Below, piece after piece: positions 34,650 to 40,687 of a DNA stretch of 64,000 nucleotides. Source of the stretch: Tubiluchus corallicola (Eukaryota > Priapulida > Priapulimorpha > Priapulimorphida > Tubiluchidae); NCBI GenBank assembly GCA_030141605.1, contig JAQGDQ010000035.1:620001-684000 (forward strand), given 5' to 3'. The translations under genes and the position numbers were made by a program. The notes under the pieces are model-generated. The model ran no database searches. It was not told where the DNA came from and saw only the letters and a program-made list of their open reading frames with translations. Each line of letters opens with the position of its first letter. Position 1 is the first letter of the stretch.

Positions 34650-37644
34650 GTGTATAGACATAGTTTATATGTATATATATTATATATATATGAAATGCAT
34701 ATTTTAAACATTCGGTAACATTAACTAGGCGAATTTTTGTTTTTGTCGTAATAAATGTGTAACATTTTTTCGATATTTTTAAGTAAAAATAAACCAAATA
34801 ATTTGTGTTATCAAACCTTTATTTTCATTTTCTAAATTAAACTAACATAGTTTTACCAAAAAAGCTTAGTTTTTGATAAATGGAACTGCAAGTATAGATG
34901 AGCCAGTATGTCAAAGTTCGTAAATATACTACGTTTTATTAATAAATTTAGAACTCCAAGCTATTTCTTTTGACATATTTAACAAAAAACTAGCCTATTG
35001 ACACCGGATTCTACATTTTTCACAAAACAGATGCTTAAACATCAGCCAGAAGGCTGATTGCACATTTGTATTGACGTAATGGACAGACAAGTACATTTAG
35101 GCCTACATATTATTGCAAACTAAGTATGGTTTCACCTTTTTGCATTATATAAGGACATTAATATCAGGAAAAAGCAGTCATTAAACTTCAGTTGTTTTAA
35201 TATTTGGTAAAAACCGCTAAAAGGATCACAACCACTAAACAGTTGTTGACGTAAAGGACAGACATAAGAACACATACCTTAGAAGTGGCATTTTGGCAAA
35301 ATTGTATAATAATTACTTGGCTTTATGCTGTTGATCAACTAAACAAACAATAGATCTTGACTTAGTAGCACAAACAATAGATCTTGACTTAGTAGCAAAA
35401 AAAGTAAATTATTACACAAAGTGATTACTTAACAGGCCTTTGGACTAACTTCTTTTGAAAACTGAGAAGAGCGGTAACAAGCACGTCTCAATGTAATTAA
35501 CCAAAATGGCTGCCACCGCAGTGTGCTGGGATGTCCCAGAATAGTAACTGCACAAGGGCTGCAGGCACAGTAAATAACTGGTGCCATGTTATGATTGCCA
35601 GTTGAATATTTTTCTAACAGGAATTAAGTAAAATATGCACAAAAGAAAGAGGGCCACGAGTTACACGCAAAAGCAGACAAATGGTTCAAATCGTGGGAGT
35701 CAGGTATTTACTGTAACTGAGGTAGGCCCGGGCTTTAAGAAGGTGTGACAAAAATTGTGTCACATCAAAAGGCTGTCCTTAACTATTACAATGATGGTGC
35801 CTGTTGTTGCTTTCTAAGACAAAGAGCAGATTTTAAATAGCATGTACTCACAATTTTGTGTAGTTTTATTTAGCAAAAAATTTATTGCTTAACGAAGGAC
35901 TTTTATGGAGCAGGCTTACAGCAACAATTGAGCAGAGTCACACTATTATAAATTCACGGATTATATAATAATATACACATAATATGTTGGTACTACATAC
36001 TGTTTCAAGTTTCTAGATAAACCATGGAAAATAATAAAAGCCTGATTCTCATCATGTGAACAGTATGGTAGATAGGTATTCTGAGCCTTCAAATTAATAA
36101 AAACACTGTCAGTCCCAAGGGTAATTAGTTTCCTATCTTTTGATTAAAGCTTTTATGCTGTTATAAGACTGCCAAACGCTACTATTGCATTAATGTTTAT
36201 TAAGGTTGAACATCCAATATTTTAGCAGACTTCTTAATTGTTATTCAAAGTTTATCTATCAGGGGTAATTAACTTATGTTGTTTAAACCCTAATCTGTAA
36301 GACTGATCATTTATAATGTCTAATATGGTCTTGAAAGTATGACCATTTTGTAGATTTTATAAAATATACTTTCCTTGTAGCATATTTTCCTAGTACAAGT
36401 TAAACTTTTCCAGTACTAAACTATCCTAGCACCAAACCTGTTCGGTACCATTTTTCCTTGTATCAGATTTACTTGTACCAGAAATGTTTGCCAACCTTCG
36501 CCAGTACTATATTAAATCTTACCAGTACCACATTTTCCCTAGTGCTAAAATTTCGTTGTACTAAAAATTCGTAGCAGCAAATTTTCCCAGTACCAAAATT
36601 ACTAGGGCCAAATTTACCGTATTTTCCCGTGTATAAGAGACCCTTTTTTGCTCAGAATTTTCACTTTAAAAACAGGGGGTCTCTTATACATGGGAGTAAG
36701 TCTTTTCAATAAGATGCATAAATTGTGACACTAATGATTTTAAAGAAATAAGTGCTCTACAAGTGCCTCAAGGCATGGAATGGTGTAAAGCCAGAGGTCA
36801 TTATTAAATCTTTCAAGAAGTGTGGCATCTCCAATGCCATGGACGGCACAGAGGACAATGCCATTTTTGAGCAGAGTGACTCCTCTGATGATGAACTGGC
36901 TGGAATTGCTGAAGGTCTGACTCCAGTTGATATTTTTGATGACAGTGATGAGGAATTTAATGATTTCTATGATGAATAAAGTTATTCATTACCAAAAAAC
37001 TTTTTTCCAGAATTTTTGCCTAAAAATTGAAGGGGTCTCTTATACACAAGGGTCTCTTATACACGGGAAAATACGGTACCTGTACCAAACTTACTAGTAC
37101 CATTTTTTTCCATGTTTTTCAGTTTATTTACATGCTGTAAGCACTTGCAGCGAGGGAGTTTGTGAGAATGTGTGTTACGTCATCAAGTTCGGCGGGGCTA
37201 AACGAGGAATGCGATCTGCGTATTGGGAGATAATGGACAAGGATCGTGTATAGAACATTTATTTTCTCCAATATAGTTTTTACAGCAAGTTTGTTAAATA
37301 TTAAATAATTGTAATCATGGAGCAGGACAGGGAGGGACCATAGGGCTATCTAGTCTCATGCCCTTCCATATAGACAGATTGGCATATTAAAAATAAACGG
37401 TGATGCTGCAGATAACAAAAACAAATAAGGAAAAAAGTACAAATTGTCAACGAACAAATGGAGAACCGATGAAAAGACTGTATCTTGATCATCTCATACA
37501 TAATAGGCCTTGATCTCGTAGGAGGGGGTAACTTATTAAACTTACCGAATAGGTCATGAGATTTGTAGCAAAAATTTCGTCGATGTCAATCTCACTTTCA
37601 GACATATTTGTATCAACGTACATTACGTTTTCCGTGAGAAGCAT
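4499..37644 (-). CDS. PNPLA6/7: PNPLA6/7 (neuropathy target esterase) gene, 29 coding exons
   Basis: Patatin-family lysophospholipase/phospholipase B of the ER membrane; family members deacylate (lyso)phosphatidylcholine. Exons were placed by translating conserved blocks and requiring GT/AG sites with matching phase. They are entered separately below and sum to 4,023 nt (1,340 residues plus stop), close to the human paralogues (about 1,320-1,370). Order: membrane segment (about 34-53), basic RFRKRDKV block, cyclic-nucleotide-binding-like domains (about 170-290, 493-620, 625-740), then patatin domain with oxyanion loop GGGGAR (949-954), nucleophile GTSIG (Ser979) and Asp1099 in DGG. Ser-to-Asp spacing is 120 residues, as in human NTE. 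An in-frame TGA 12 nt upstream supports the start. The start exon has its own acceptor, so an upstream noncoding exon is expected. It is a single NTE-type gene; I cannot say whether it predates the vertebrate PNPLA6/PNPLA7 split. Confidence 0.96.
5842..5941 (-). CDS. PNPLA6/7: PNPLA6/7 coding exon 28
   Basis: Encodes [17 protein letters not shown], equivalent to the SFTDLAEIVSRIEPP block near the NTE C-terminus. Phase 0 in, phase 1 out. Confidence 0.93.
6374..6499 (-). CDS. PNPLA6/7: PNPLA6/7 coding exon 27
   Basis: Encodes [20 protein letters not shown], matching the family's VGYQYGKAVF region, then a Lys-rich end. Phase 0 both sides. Confidence 0.93.
6747..7705 (-). mobile_element. Non-autonomous TIR element, copy A
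   Basis: One end reads CAGTAGACTCACGGTTAATA and the other ends GTCTATTAAGCGGTGCTTACTG, inverted relatives of each other; TA flanks both sides, as expected for a TA duplication. About 959 bp. No transposase frame is visible. The interior matches copies B, C and D elsewhere in this gene's introns. TA plus CAGTA ends suggest the pogo/Tc1 group; that is inference. It has lost about 14 bp from the left terminus relative to copy B. Confidence 0.75.
7795..7926 (+). mobile_element. LINE 3'-tail fragment with hairpin and AATC repeats
   Basis: Contains a perfect 6-bp hairpin (AGCCCA / TGGGCT, 7815-7828) and ends AATAAAGATATTCAATCAATC. The same AATAAA-(A/G)ATATTC-(AATC)n tail ends the LINE at 31558. 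CR1/L2-type elements often have such 3' hairpins and short tandem tails, and usually insert as 5'-truncated ends. Confidence 0.55.
8136..8288 (-). CDS. PNPLA6/7: PNPLA6/7 coding exon 26
   Basis: Encodes [20 protein letters not shown] and [20 protein letters not shown]. Phase 0 both sides; donor GTAAGC. Confidence 0.97.
9078..9226 (-). CDS. PNPLA6/7: PNPLA6/7 coding exon 25
   Basis: Encodes [20 protein letters not shown] and [18 protein letters not shown], among the most conserved stretches of the patatin domain. Phase 1 in, phase 0 out. Confidence 0.97.
10125..10241 (-). CDS. PNPLA6/7: PNPLA6/7 coding exon 24b (catalytic Asp, DGA version)
   Basis: Tandem duplicate of exon 24a: also 117 nt, same phases, acceptor CACAG, donor GTGATC. 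Encodes [20 protein letters not shown] and [12 protein letters not shown], keeping the catalytic Asp but with Ala for the second Gly of DGG and Val for Gly in SGYLPP. By my alignment 31 of 117 bases and 9 of 38 complete codons differ in product; about 15 codons differ only silently, so the protein has been conserved since duplication. Including both copies would stay in frame but repeat 39 residues of the active site, so alternative use is more likely. Confidence 0.9.
10287..10403 (-). CDS. PNPLA6/7: PNPLA6/7 coding exon 24a (catalytic Asp, DGG version)
   Basis: Encodes [20 protein letters not shown] then a segment ending [12 protein letters not shown]. Asp1099 of DGG is the second member of the catalytic dyad. 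Acceptor TAG, donor GTGAGG, phase 1 in and out, 117 nt. This copy is first in transcription and is closer to the family consensus ([13 protein letters not shown]). A second version of the same exon starts 45 nt further on. Confidence 0.95.
11097..11288 (+). other. Unassigned open frame in PNPLA6/7 intron 23, opposite strand
   Basis: Open frame of about 64 codons from ATG, ending at a good donor (GGAGGAG|GTAAGAG). It includes [24 protein letters not shown] and [16 protein letters not shown]. Its last 130 bp are clearly richer in G+C than the surrounding intron. I do not recognise it. It may be an exon of a nested gene, a fragment of a mobile element or chance. Confidence 0.25.
11596..11718 (-). 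CDS. PNPLA6/7: PNPLA6/7 coding exon 23
   Basis: Encodes [20 protein letters not shown] and [20 protein letters not shown], part of the patatin core and close to human. Phase 1 in and out, which fits either of the two following exon copies. Confidence 0.97.
12467..12684 (-). CDS. Candidate alternative terminal exon with a transmembrane segment
   Basis: An open frame in PNPLA6/7 intron 22 on the gene's own strand. It follows a pyrimidine-rich acceptor (TTTGTTTTCAG) and ends in TAG. It encodes about 19 consecutive hydrophobic residues ([11 protein letters not shown]...), then a basic, Ser-rich tail of about 50 residues including FKSKMNS and [11 protein letters not shown]. Exon 22 leaves in phase 1 and this exon is open in exactly that phase, so splicing would give a protein that keeps Ser979 but loses Asp1099. 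It could instead belong to a nested gene or be chance. I do not recognise the sequence. Confidence 0.35.
13783..14003 (-). CDS. PNPLA6/7: PNPLA6/7 coding exon 22 (catalytic serine)
   Basis: Encodes the nucleophile motif VGGTSIGA (Ser979 in my numbering), then [14 protein letters not shown] and [14 protein letters not shown]. Phase 2 in, phase 1 out. The following 2.06-kb intron contains a candidate alternative terminal exon. Confidence 0.97.
14135..14253 (-). CDS. PNPLA6/7: PNPLA6/7 coding exon 21 (oxyanion loop)
   Basis: Encodes [20 protein letters not shown] then GGGGAR, the glycine-rich oxyanion loop that opens the patatin domain. Phase 0 in, phase 2 out. Confidence 0.96.
15157..15339 (-). 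CDS. PNPLA6/7: PNPLA6/7 coding exon 20
   Basis: Contains [24 protein letters not shown] and [16 protein letters not shown]. Phase 0 both sides; donor GTACAT is weak but conserved sequence stops exactly there. Confidence 0.94.
15804..16036 (-). CDS. PNPLA6/7: PNPLA6/7 coding exon 19
   Basis: Contains [20 protein letters not shown] and [20 protein letters not shown], strongly conserved family blocks between the CNB and patatin domains. Phase 1 in, phase 0 out. Confidence 0.96.
16965..17154 (-). CDS. PNPLA6/7: PNPLA6/7 coding exon 18
   Basis: Runs from [14 protein letters not shown] to [20 protein letters not shown] and [10 protein letters not shown], ending the CNB region and starting the nucleotide-binding-like linker segment conserved in NTE. 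Phase 0 in, phase 1 out. Confidence 0.95.
17682..17795 (-). CDS. PNPLA6/7: PNPLA6/7 coding exon 17
   Basis: Encodes [20 protein letters not shown] and KYPQ; human has AVRDTELAKLPEG. Phase 0 both sides. Confidence 0.95.
18061..18184 (-). CDS. PNPLA6/7: PNPLA6/7 coding exon 16 (third CNB-like domain)
   Basis: Encodes [19 protein letters not shown] and HGRGELVGV of the third CNB-like domain. Phase 2 in, phase 0 out. Confidence 0.95.
18415..18516. mobile_element. Small MITE-like repeat
   Basis: Right end GTCATTAAGCGAGGACTTACTG followed by TA; the left side carries a loose inverted relative (AGTCTTTGCCTCATTTAACG). The ends resemble the TIR family of copies A-D but are shorter and diverged. It lies 48 bp from PNPLA6/7 exon 15. 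Confidence 0.45.
18564..18695 (-). CDS. PNPLA6/7: PNPLA6/7 coding exon 15
   Basis: Encodes [20 protein letters not shown], the junction from the second to the third CNB-like domain and very close to human. Phase 2 in and out. Confidence 0.95.
19116..19249 (-). CDS. PNPLA6/7: PNPLA6/7 coding exon 14
   Basis: Encodes [20 protein letters not shown], the phosphate-binding-cassette-like part of the second CNB domain (human has a PGELVGQLAVLTGEP equivalent). Phase 0 in, phase 2 out. Confidence 0.95.
20107..21024 (+). mobile_element. Non-autonomous TIR element, copy B
   Basis: Starts CAGTAGACGCCGCTTAATAG and ends CTATTAAGCGGTGCCTATTG followed by TA, inverted to each other. About 918 bp, opposite in orientation to copies A and D. 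The interior from about 20730 to 20880 is nearly identical to copy C, indicating fairly recent spread. No transposase frame. Confidence 0.78.
21893..21967 (-). CDS. PNPLA6/7: PNPLA6/7 coding exon 13
   Basis: Encodes [20 protein letters not shown], matching the human strand block in which FVLWGCLHVYQ is found. Phase 0 both sides; donor GTAATC. Confidence 0.93.
22114..22135. repeat. (TA)n microsatellite
   Basis: About ten uninterrupted TA dinucleotides in the intron between exons 12 and 13. Confidence 0.9.
22174..22251 (-). CDS. PNPLA6/7: PNPLA6/7 coding exon 12 (second CNB-like domain)
   Basis: Encodes [19 protein letters not shown], the opening strands of the second CNB-like domain. Phase 0 both sides. 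Confidence 0.92.
22612..22800 (-). CDS. PNPLA6/7: PNPLA6/7 coding exon 11
   Basis: Ser/Asp-rich linker followed by a helix, [18 protein letters not shown], that matches the family's AKQELAKLMRIEDPS helix before the second CNB-like domain. Phase 0 both sides. Confidence 0.88.
23032..23052 (-). CDS. PNPLA6/7: Candidate 21-nt microexon between exons 10 and 11
   Basis: Seven codons (DVENGSM) flanked by an acceptor ending TATAG and a donor GTAATA. The length is a multiple of three, and both neighbouring exon junctions are phase 0, so it can be included or skipped without breaking the frame. It lies in the non-conserved linker. Support is only from sequence; a chance match is possible. Confidence 0.4.
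23407..23516 (-). CDS. PNPLA6/7: PNPLA6/7 coding exon 10
   Basis: Contains [16 protein letters not shown], comparable to the FDMAYERGRISVS segment of human NTE. Phase 1 in, phase 0 out; donor GTAATT. Confidence 0.88.
23653..23872 (-). CDS. PNPLA6/7: PNPLA6/7 coding exon 9 (linker)
   Basis: Low-complexity Ser/Glu/Lys/Pro linker between the first and second CNB-like domains. It is open throughout and joins both neighbours in phase, but its sequence is not conserved. Phase 0 in, phase 1 out; donor GTATAT. Confidence 0.8.
24423..24632 (-). CDS. PNPLA6/7: PNPLA6/7 coding exon 8
   Basis: Seventy codons that finish the first CNB-like domain, with the conserved [20 protein letters not shown] and [10 protein letters not shown] blocks. 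Phase 0 both sides. Confidence 0.95.
24770..25423 (+). mobile_element. Non-autonomous TIR element, copy C
   Basis: Starts CAATAGGTGCCGCTTAATAG and ends CTATTAAGCGACGCCTACTG followed by TA. Same orientation as B but about 260 bp shorter, with an internal deletion. It is followed directly by an (ATT)n tract and then by copy D in inverse orientation. Confidence 0.75.
25424..25453. repeat. (ATT)n microsatellite
   Basis: About ten uninterrupted TAT/ATT units between TIR elements C and D. Confidence 0.9.
25454..26279 (-). mobile_element. Non-autonomous TIR element, copy D (one end missing)
   Basis: Interior matches copy A (shared blocks such as CTATTCAAAC...AATAAAAACT and TTTCTGGAAGCTAA.CATTTAATCACTTG). 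The right end is intact (TATTAGGCGGTGCCTACTG, then TA), but the left TIR is absent and the element starts in internal sequence after the (ATT)n tract. Confidence 0.7.
26444..26527 (-). CDS. PNPLA6/7: PNPLA6/7 coding exon 7
   Basis: Encodes [21 protein letters not shown], almost the same as the human protein. Phase 0 both sides. A TIR element ends 164 bp downstream in transcription, inside the next intron. Confidence 0.94.
26922..27081 (-). CDS. PNPLA6/7: PNPLA6/7 coding exon 6 (first CNB-like domain)
   Basis: Encodes [16 protein letters not shown] and the strand block [12 protein letters not shown], which begin the first cyclic-nucleotide-binding-like domain. Phase 2 in, phase 0 out. Confidence 0.94.
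28019..28640 (-). other. GC-richer block in PNPLA6/7 intron 5, possible alternative first exon or exon relic
   Basis: Richer in G+C and CpG than its surroundings. On the minus strand about 58 codons are open near 28190-28363 (including [15 protein letters not shown] and [20 protein letters not shown]); after a stop and shift comes [20 protein letters not shown], ending at a plausible donor CTTG|GTAAAC. Upstream of that, near 28600, a CCAAT-type box (GACCAATCAAG on the plus strand) and TGACATCA are present. Either a remnant of a retroelement or gene, or an internal promoter with a noncoding exon splicing to exon 6. Confidence 0.3.
29762..29902 (-). CDS. PNPLA6/7: PNPLA6/7 coding exon 5
   Basis: Acidic stretch ending [13 protein letters not shown], the conserved lead-in to the first cyclic-nucleotide-binding-like domain. 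Phase 2 in and out. A 2.7-kb intron carrying a LINE lies upstream of it. Confidence 0.92.
30140..31558 (+). mobile_element. 5'-truncated LINE with partial RT
   Basis: RT blocks in order: [12 protein letters not shown] (about 30228), a frameshift near 30275, [14 protein letters not shown] (30425-30466), [18 protein letters not shown] (30599-30652), [13 protein letters not shown] (30721-30760), then [14 protein letters not shown] 3' domain of broken frames follows to 31389, and the element ends AATAAAAATATTC-(AATC)n. The longest intact piece is 184 codons. It differs in RT motifs from the left-end LINE, so it is a second family, and it shares its tail type with the fragment near 7900. Inserted antisense to PNPLA6/7. 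Confidence 0.88.
32645..32724 (-). CDS. PNPLA6/7: PNPLA6/7 coding exon 4
   Basis: Basic linker containing [17 protein letters not shown], matching the RKKLKMLNIAKK region of the family. Phase 0 in, phase 2 out. Confidence 0.88.
33263..33369 (-). CDS. PNPLA6/7: PNPLA6/7 coding exon 3
   Basis: Contains the family block [18 protein letters not shown], nearly the same as human NTE. Phase 1 in, phase 0 out; donor GTAGGT. Confidence 0.92.
33788..33866 (-). CDS. PNPLA6/7: PNPLA6/7 coding exon 2 (membrane anchor)
   Basis: Encodes about 20 hydrophobic residues rich in I, V and L followed by FRKCRKKG, a single membrane segment with a positive cytoplasmic edge. NTE has its N-terminal anchor at the same place. 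Enters phase 0, leaves phase 1. Confidence 0.9.
34614..34691. repeat. Interrupted (TA)n / TATG tract
   Basis: Long TA run with TATG interruptions and a repeated CATAGTTTATAT segment on each side of the break. Confidence 0.9.
35344..35397. repeat. Perfect 27-bp tandem duplication
   Basis: The unit beginning CAAACAATAGATCTTGACTT occurs twice head to tail without a mismatch, so it is recent. Confidence 0.9.
36615..37078 (+). mobile_element. Internally deleted pogo/Tigger-like DNA transposon
   Basis: The 29-bp ends (36615-36643 and 37050-37078) are perfect inverted repeats beginning TACCGTATTTTCCCGTG, including the TA that is probably the target duplication. Extra copies of GGGTCTCTTATACA lie just inside each end (about 36675 and 37033). 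The only coding remnant is the transposase C-terminus at 36752-36982. At 464 bp it cannot move itself. Confidence 0.88.
36752..36982 (+). pseudogene. C-terminal remnant of a pogo/Tigger-type transposase
   Basis: Open frame without a proper start: [20 protein letters not shown] then [15 protein letters not shown], followed by an acidic tail ([21 protein letters not shown]) and stop. The [15 protein letters not shown] signature is typical of the end of pogo/Tigger DDE transposases. The DNA-binding and DDE catalytic parts have been deleted. Confidence 0.8.
37546..37644 (-). CDS. PNPLA6/7: PNPLA6/7 coding exon 1 (start)
   Basis: Encodes 33 residues beginning [10 protein letters not shown], acidic and probably lumenal. 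The donor after TCG is GTAAGT, phase 0. The exon continues upstream as 5' UTR to an acceptor at about 37667, which is preceded by a pyrimidine-rich stretch. An in-frame TGA lies just before the ATG. Confidence 0.85.
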
Positions 37645-39279
37645 TTTAATAAATCAAAAAGTTACCCTACAATTTAAGAAAGAGAACTGTCATTTTAGTG
37701 AATAACCAATGCAGGTCAAACGAAATGAAAAAACACTGTTACACACTCGCTCGCAAACATCATAACATGTCTGTGAAACAAGCAATTGAAACAAACGATA
37801 GCATAGCCCTCTATTGAATGATACTCGAACTTAAAAAATTTTGCCATGTGCAAATACCGCACACCTATATTTATTTATAACGCTTTTCCGGGTTACAGCA
37901 AGTTATCCATATTTGAATTTCAAATATTTCTTCTAAATTATTGCATTAAGAACAATTTACATTGATGCAGCTCACAAAGATCGGTTTGGATTATCTTCAG
38001 GACTACCCTTTGTTAGTAATGATGACTTATTGCGTTACTTACAGTTAAAGATGATAAATGGTCGTAGTGTGAAGAGAGTCACAGTGCACGATACGATTGA
38101 TTAAAGTGTTTTTGTTGTGACCTTACGGTTTCTGGTTTAATTGTGCACCCGTAACTTCATAAAGTGGTCTACAAAAAACCTCTATAATGAAATAGCAGCT
38201 AGATGGGCAACATTTATGTAATGCTTTGAGTTTAGGCTACAACAATTAATACAGAGCGTAACTACTGAATGGAAAGTATAGACAGTTCTTGTGGAGTTAC
38301 CAGGGATCTCTATCTTTATGAGCAAGAAAAAGATTTTGGGGTGCATAATAATCGATGCCAAGAAAATGTTTCACACCTATGCAGCTAGAAGAATATTATA
38401 ATAAAGGCAAACCAGATTTCTCGTGTATAATCAACCAATGACAACCAGGGATAGTATTTGAAAATGGACAAGACTAGATGGCAATATCAGTTCTATAATG
38501 CCAGTCTCTGTATGATTAGATCTGATTTAGACATAAAAATGTTATGAAATTTTGGGGACAGTTTTAAGATAGATGCAGTATAGTCTAGTAGCCACTGAGA
38601 AGGTGCAAAGAGTGAAAAAGCCTATTCTTTCAATTAAAGGCCATTCATATGAAGACAGAATAAGCTCCTTAACTTTTTATCAATGCTTGTAAAAACCTAT
38701 TGAGGTACAGGTGATATATTTCAACAAGAGGTCATTATTCAATATTTTGAAATTGCAAATTTAAACGTAAGTAAAAATAAAACTAAAAAAACAATGTTTC
38801 ACCTTTCAGTAGCTAGACCACCATGGTTTATCTTCAAGAGGAAAACAAGCACATACGATCTCGATCTTTGAATTTCACAATAAGTGTGTTTTTGTAAATA
38901 CATCTTCTGAAAAGCACATTAGTTTTAGTTTTTGTTTTTTATATCAGTTAAGGAATGACAACGTTTTTTAAAGAATACTCATTTATCTAATTTGTTACTT
39001 TCTATTATTTTTTGTAATCACACATTTTCACTTTATATTTTATTGTGTGCTGTTCTAGACTGTCAATCACAGCACTTCATATACAATCATCTTTTTGTGA
39101 ATTATTATTTTTTGGCATTTGATCTGCTGTTTTCTCTATCAAAAGTCTTTAAGCCTACTAGCATCTCCACACAGGGACAAAATTGACTGCTTATACGTCA
39201 TGCACGTGACCATTGTTCTTCAAGTAAAAAGTTTTGTAGTTTAATGACGGTCGTGTGGCTGTGGTTTTAATTGTTGTTC

Positions 39280-40312
39280 CCACTAAATGGGCTAATGTGA
39301 CCAGCGGTATACCACAGGGAAGTGTGCTTGGACCTAATTTATTTACTATTTACATAAATGATCTTCCCGAAGTTTTCAACTATGGTAATAGCCTATTTGC
39401 AGACACAATAAAACATATGGAAAAGCATGCTGCCTGAATGATTTTGAGGTCATGCAGAATAATATTAATGATGCTGACCAATGGTGTCGCCAATGGCAAA
39501 TGGAATTTAACACCGAAAAATGTAAGCTCCTGACTATTGGAAGGCATGATATTGCAGGTCGCACATATAAAATGGCATATGGACAAAGTTCTAAGAAATT
39601 ATAAGTGTCACAGAAGAAAAAGATCTGGGTATCACCATTGACAATATGCTTAAATTCAAACACACATAAATAATGCTGTTAATAAAGCACATAGAAGACT
39701 GACCTTAATCAAGTGTAGCTTTTCTTATCTTGTTGGATCTATGATGACCATGCTATACAAGTCAATAATTTTCCCTATATTGGATTATGCTGATGTGATA
39801 TGATGTCCAAGTCGTCAAGACATGATAAGGACAATTGAAAATATGCAATGTCGAGCTACTAGACTAGAGTTGTATCTGCTGTTTCTCATTTACCGTTTGT
39901 TGCAAGACTTAAGAGTCTTGGCCTTATAACTCTGAAGTATGGACGCAAAAGATAAGACTTAATTCAAACATTTCGTATCCTTAAAGGCACATAAACTGTC
40001 AACAGCGAAATAATTTTCCTTCGGCAAACATATCATGGTCCTGCAAAATTAAGAAGAGAACAGTTCCCCTAAGGTGGAGTAGAAGGAGGGATACATTTGC
40101 AAGATGAGTAATTAATGAATGGAACATGTTGGCTGACACTGCAGTTCAAGCCTCTAGTCGTTCCCAGTGAAAGATACATCTCAATAGACACTGGAAATGC
40201 AATCCAGAAAAACATATAGACCACAAGATGCCACAATGGCAATACGAAGTCTTTACCATACTTTATGATCGCAGTCCCTATTTTTGTTATTTTTATTTTT
40301 AATAAAGTAAAC
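39280..40312 (+). mobile_element. 5'-truncated LINE with decayed RT 3' half
   Basis: Starts in the RT core, [20 protein letters not shown] then NDLPEVF. The FADD motif is damaged (LFADTI), and stops and shifts follow, with recognisable DQWCRQWQMEFNTEKCKLL, DLGITIDNMLKF, and MLYKSIIFPILDYAD. It ends near AATAAA at about 40300. A third LINE family or subfamily; dead. Confidence 0.85.
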
Positions 40313-40529
40313 AAGAAAGAGTGGAGAGGTCCATAAGTTGTTTATGCTTAACCTCTATCTTTGACGGTAACGTAAAATGGATAGATTTACTAAATTGGCA
40401 CGATATAGTAATTACCATTTTATAAATAAATTTCAGAGTTAATTCCTTTTATCTGCATCGTGTCACTAGCCTTAGCTTAACAAAAATAAACGTTTTATCA
40501 TAACGTGGTTTTCTTCACCTATTTTCGTT

Positions 40530-40668
40530 GCATTAGCAAAATGATAACAATCTCTGTACATATTTGTAGTTCTGTACCACCTATATCGGGAACAATTTCT
40601 ATCTTCTTGCCAGAGTCGTAGCAAATTCTGTGCCGTTTCACTGAAAAACACACCTGAAATAAAAGAAG
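40530..40668 (-). other. Possible exon, unassigned
   Basis: On the minus strand, pyrimidine-rich sequence ending in CAG precedes a stretch open in two frames (one gives SETAQNLLRLWQEDRNCSRY, another KRHRICYDSGKKIEIVPDIG). A donor-like AATAG|GTGAAG lies at its end. It is on the PNPLA6/7 strand and could be that gene's noncoding first exon or a separate exon. Protein identity not recognised. Confidence 0.2.
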
Positions 40669-40679
40669 TTTACAGCAAT

Positions 40680-40687
40680 TTTCCCGC
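40680..40687 (+). promoter_or_regulatory. Consensus E2F site between PNPLA6/7 and UHRF1
   Basis: TTTCCCGC within TTTTCCCGCCAA, a full match to the E2F consensus TTTSSCGC. Vertebrate UHRF1 is an E2F target, and this site is 3.3 kb upstream of the UHRF1 start codon, beyond an expected noncoding exon. Use as a promoter element is inference. Confidence 0.4.

Larger units (their letters stand above)
36378..37110. repeat. Degenerate short repeat split by a transposon
   Basis: From about 36378 to 36614, and again from 37079 to 37110, a loose unit of roughly 20-25 bp built on (C)AGTACCA plus TTTTCC / ATTTAC recurs ten or more times with many substitutions. The pogo-like element interrupts it, so the array is older than the insertion. 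Confidence 0.6.
4672..37545 (-). other. PNPLA6/7 introns: overall content
   Basis: Mobile elements are in the intron upstream of exon 27 (TIR copy A, LINE tail), upstream of exon 16 (small MITE), upstream of exon 14 (TIR copy B), upstream of exon 8 (copies C and D), upstream of exon 5 (LINE) and upstream of exon 2 (pogo-like element, TA tract, 27-bp tandem repeat). Candidate exons are in introns 5, 10, 22 and 23. I see nothing beyond AT-rich sequence in the other introns over 300 bp, for example 4672-5841, 5942-6373, 8289-9077, 9227-10124, 14254-15156, 15340-15803, 16037-16964 and 17155-17681. Confidence 0.6.
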
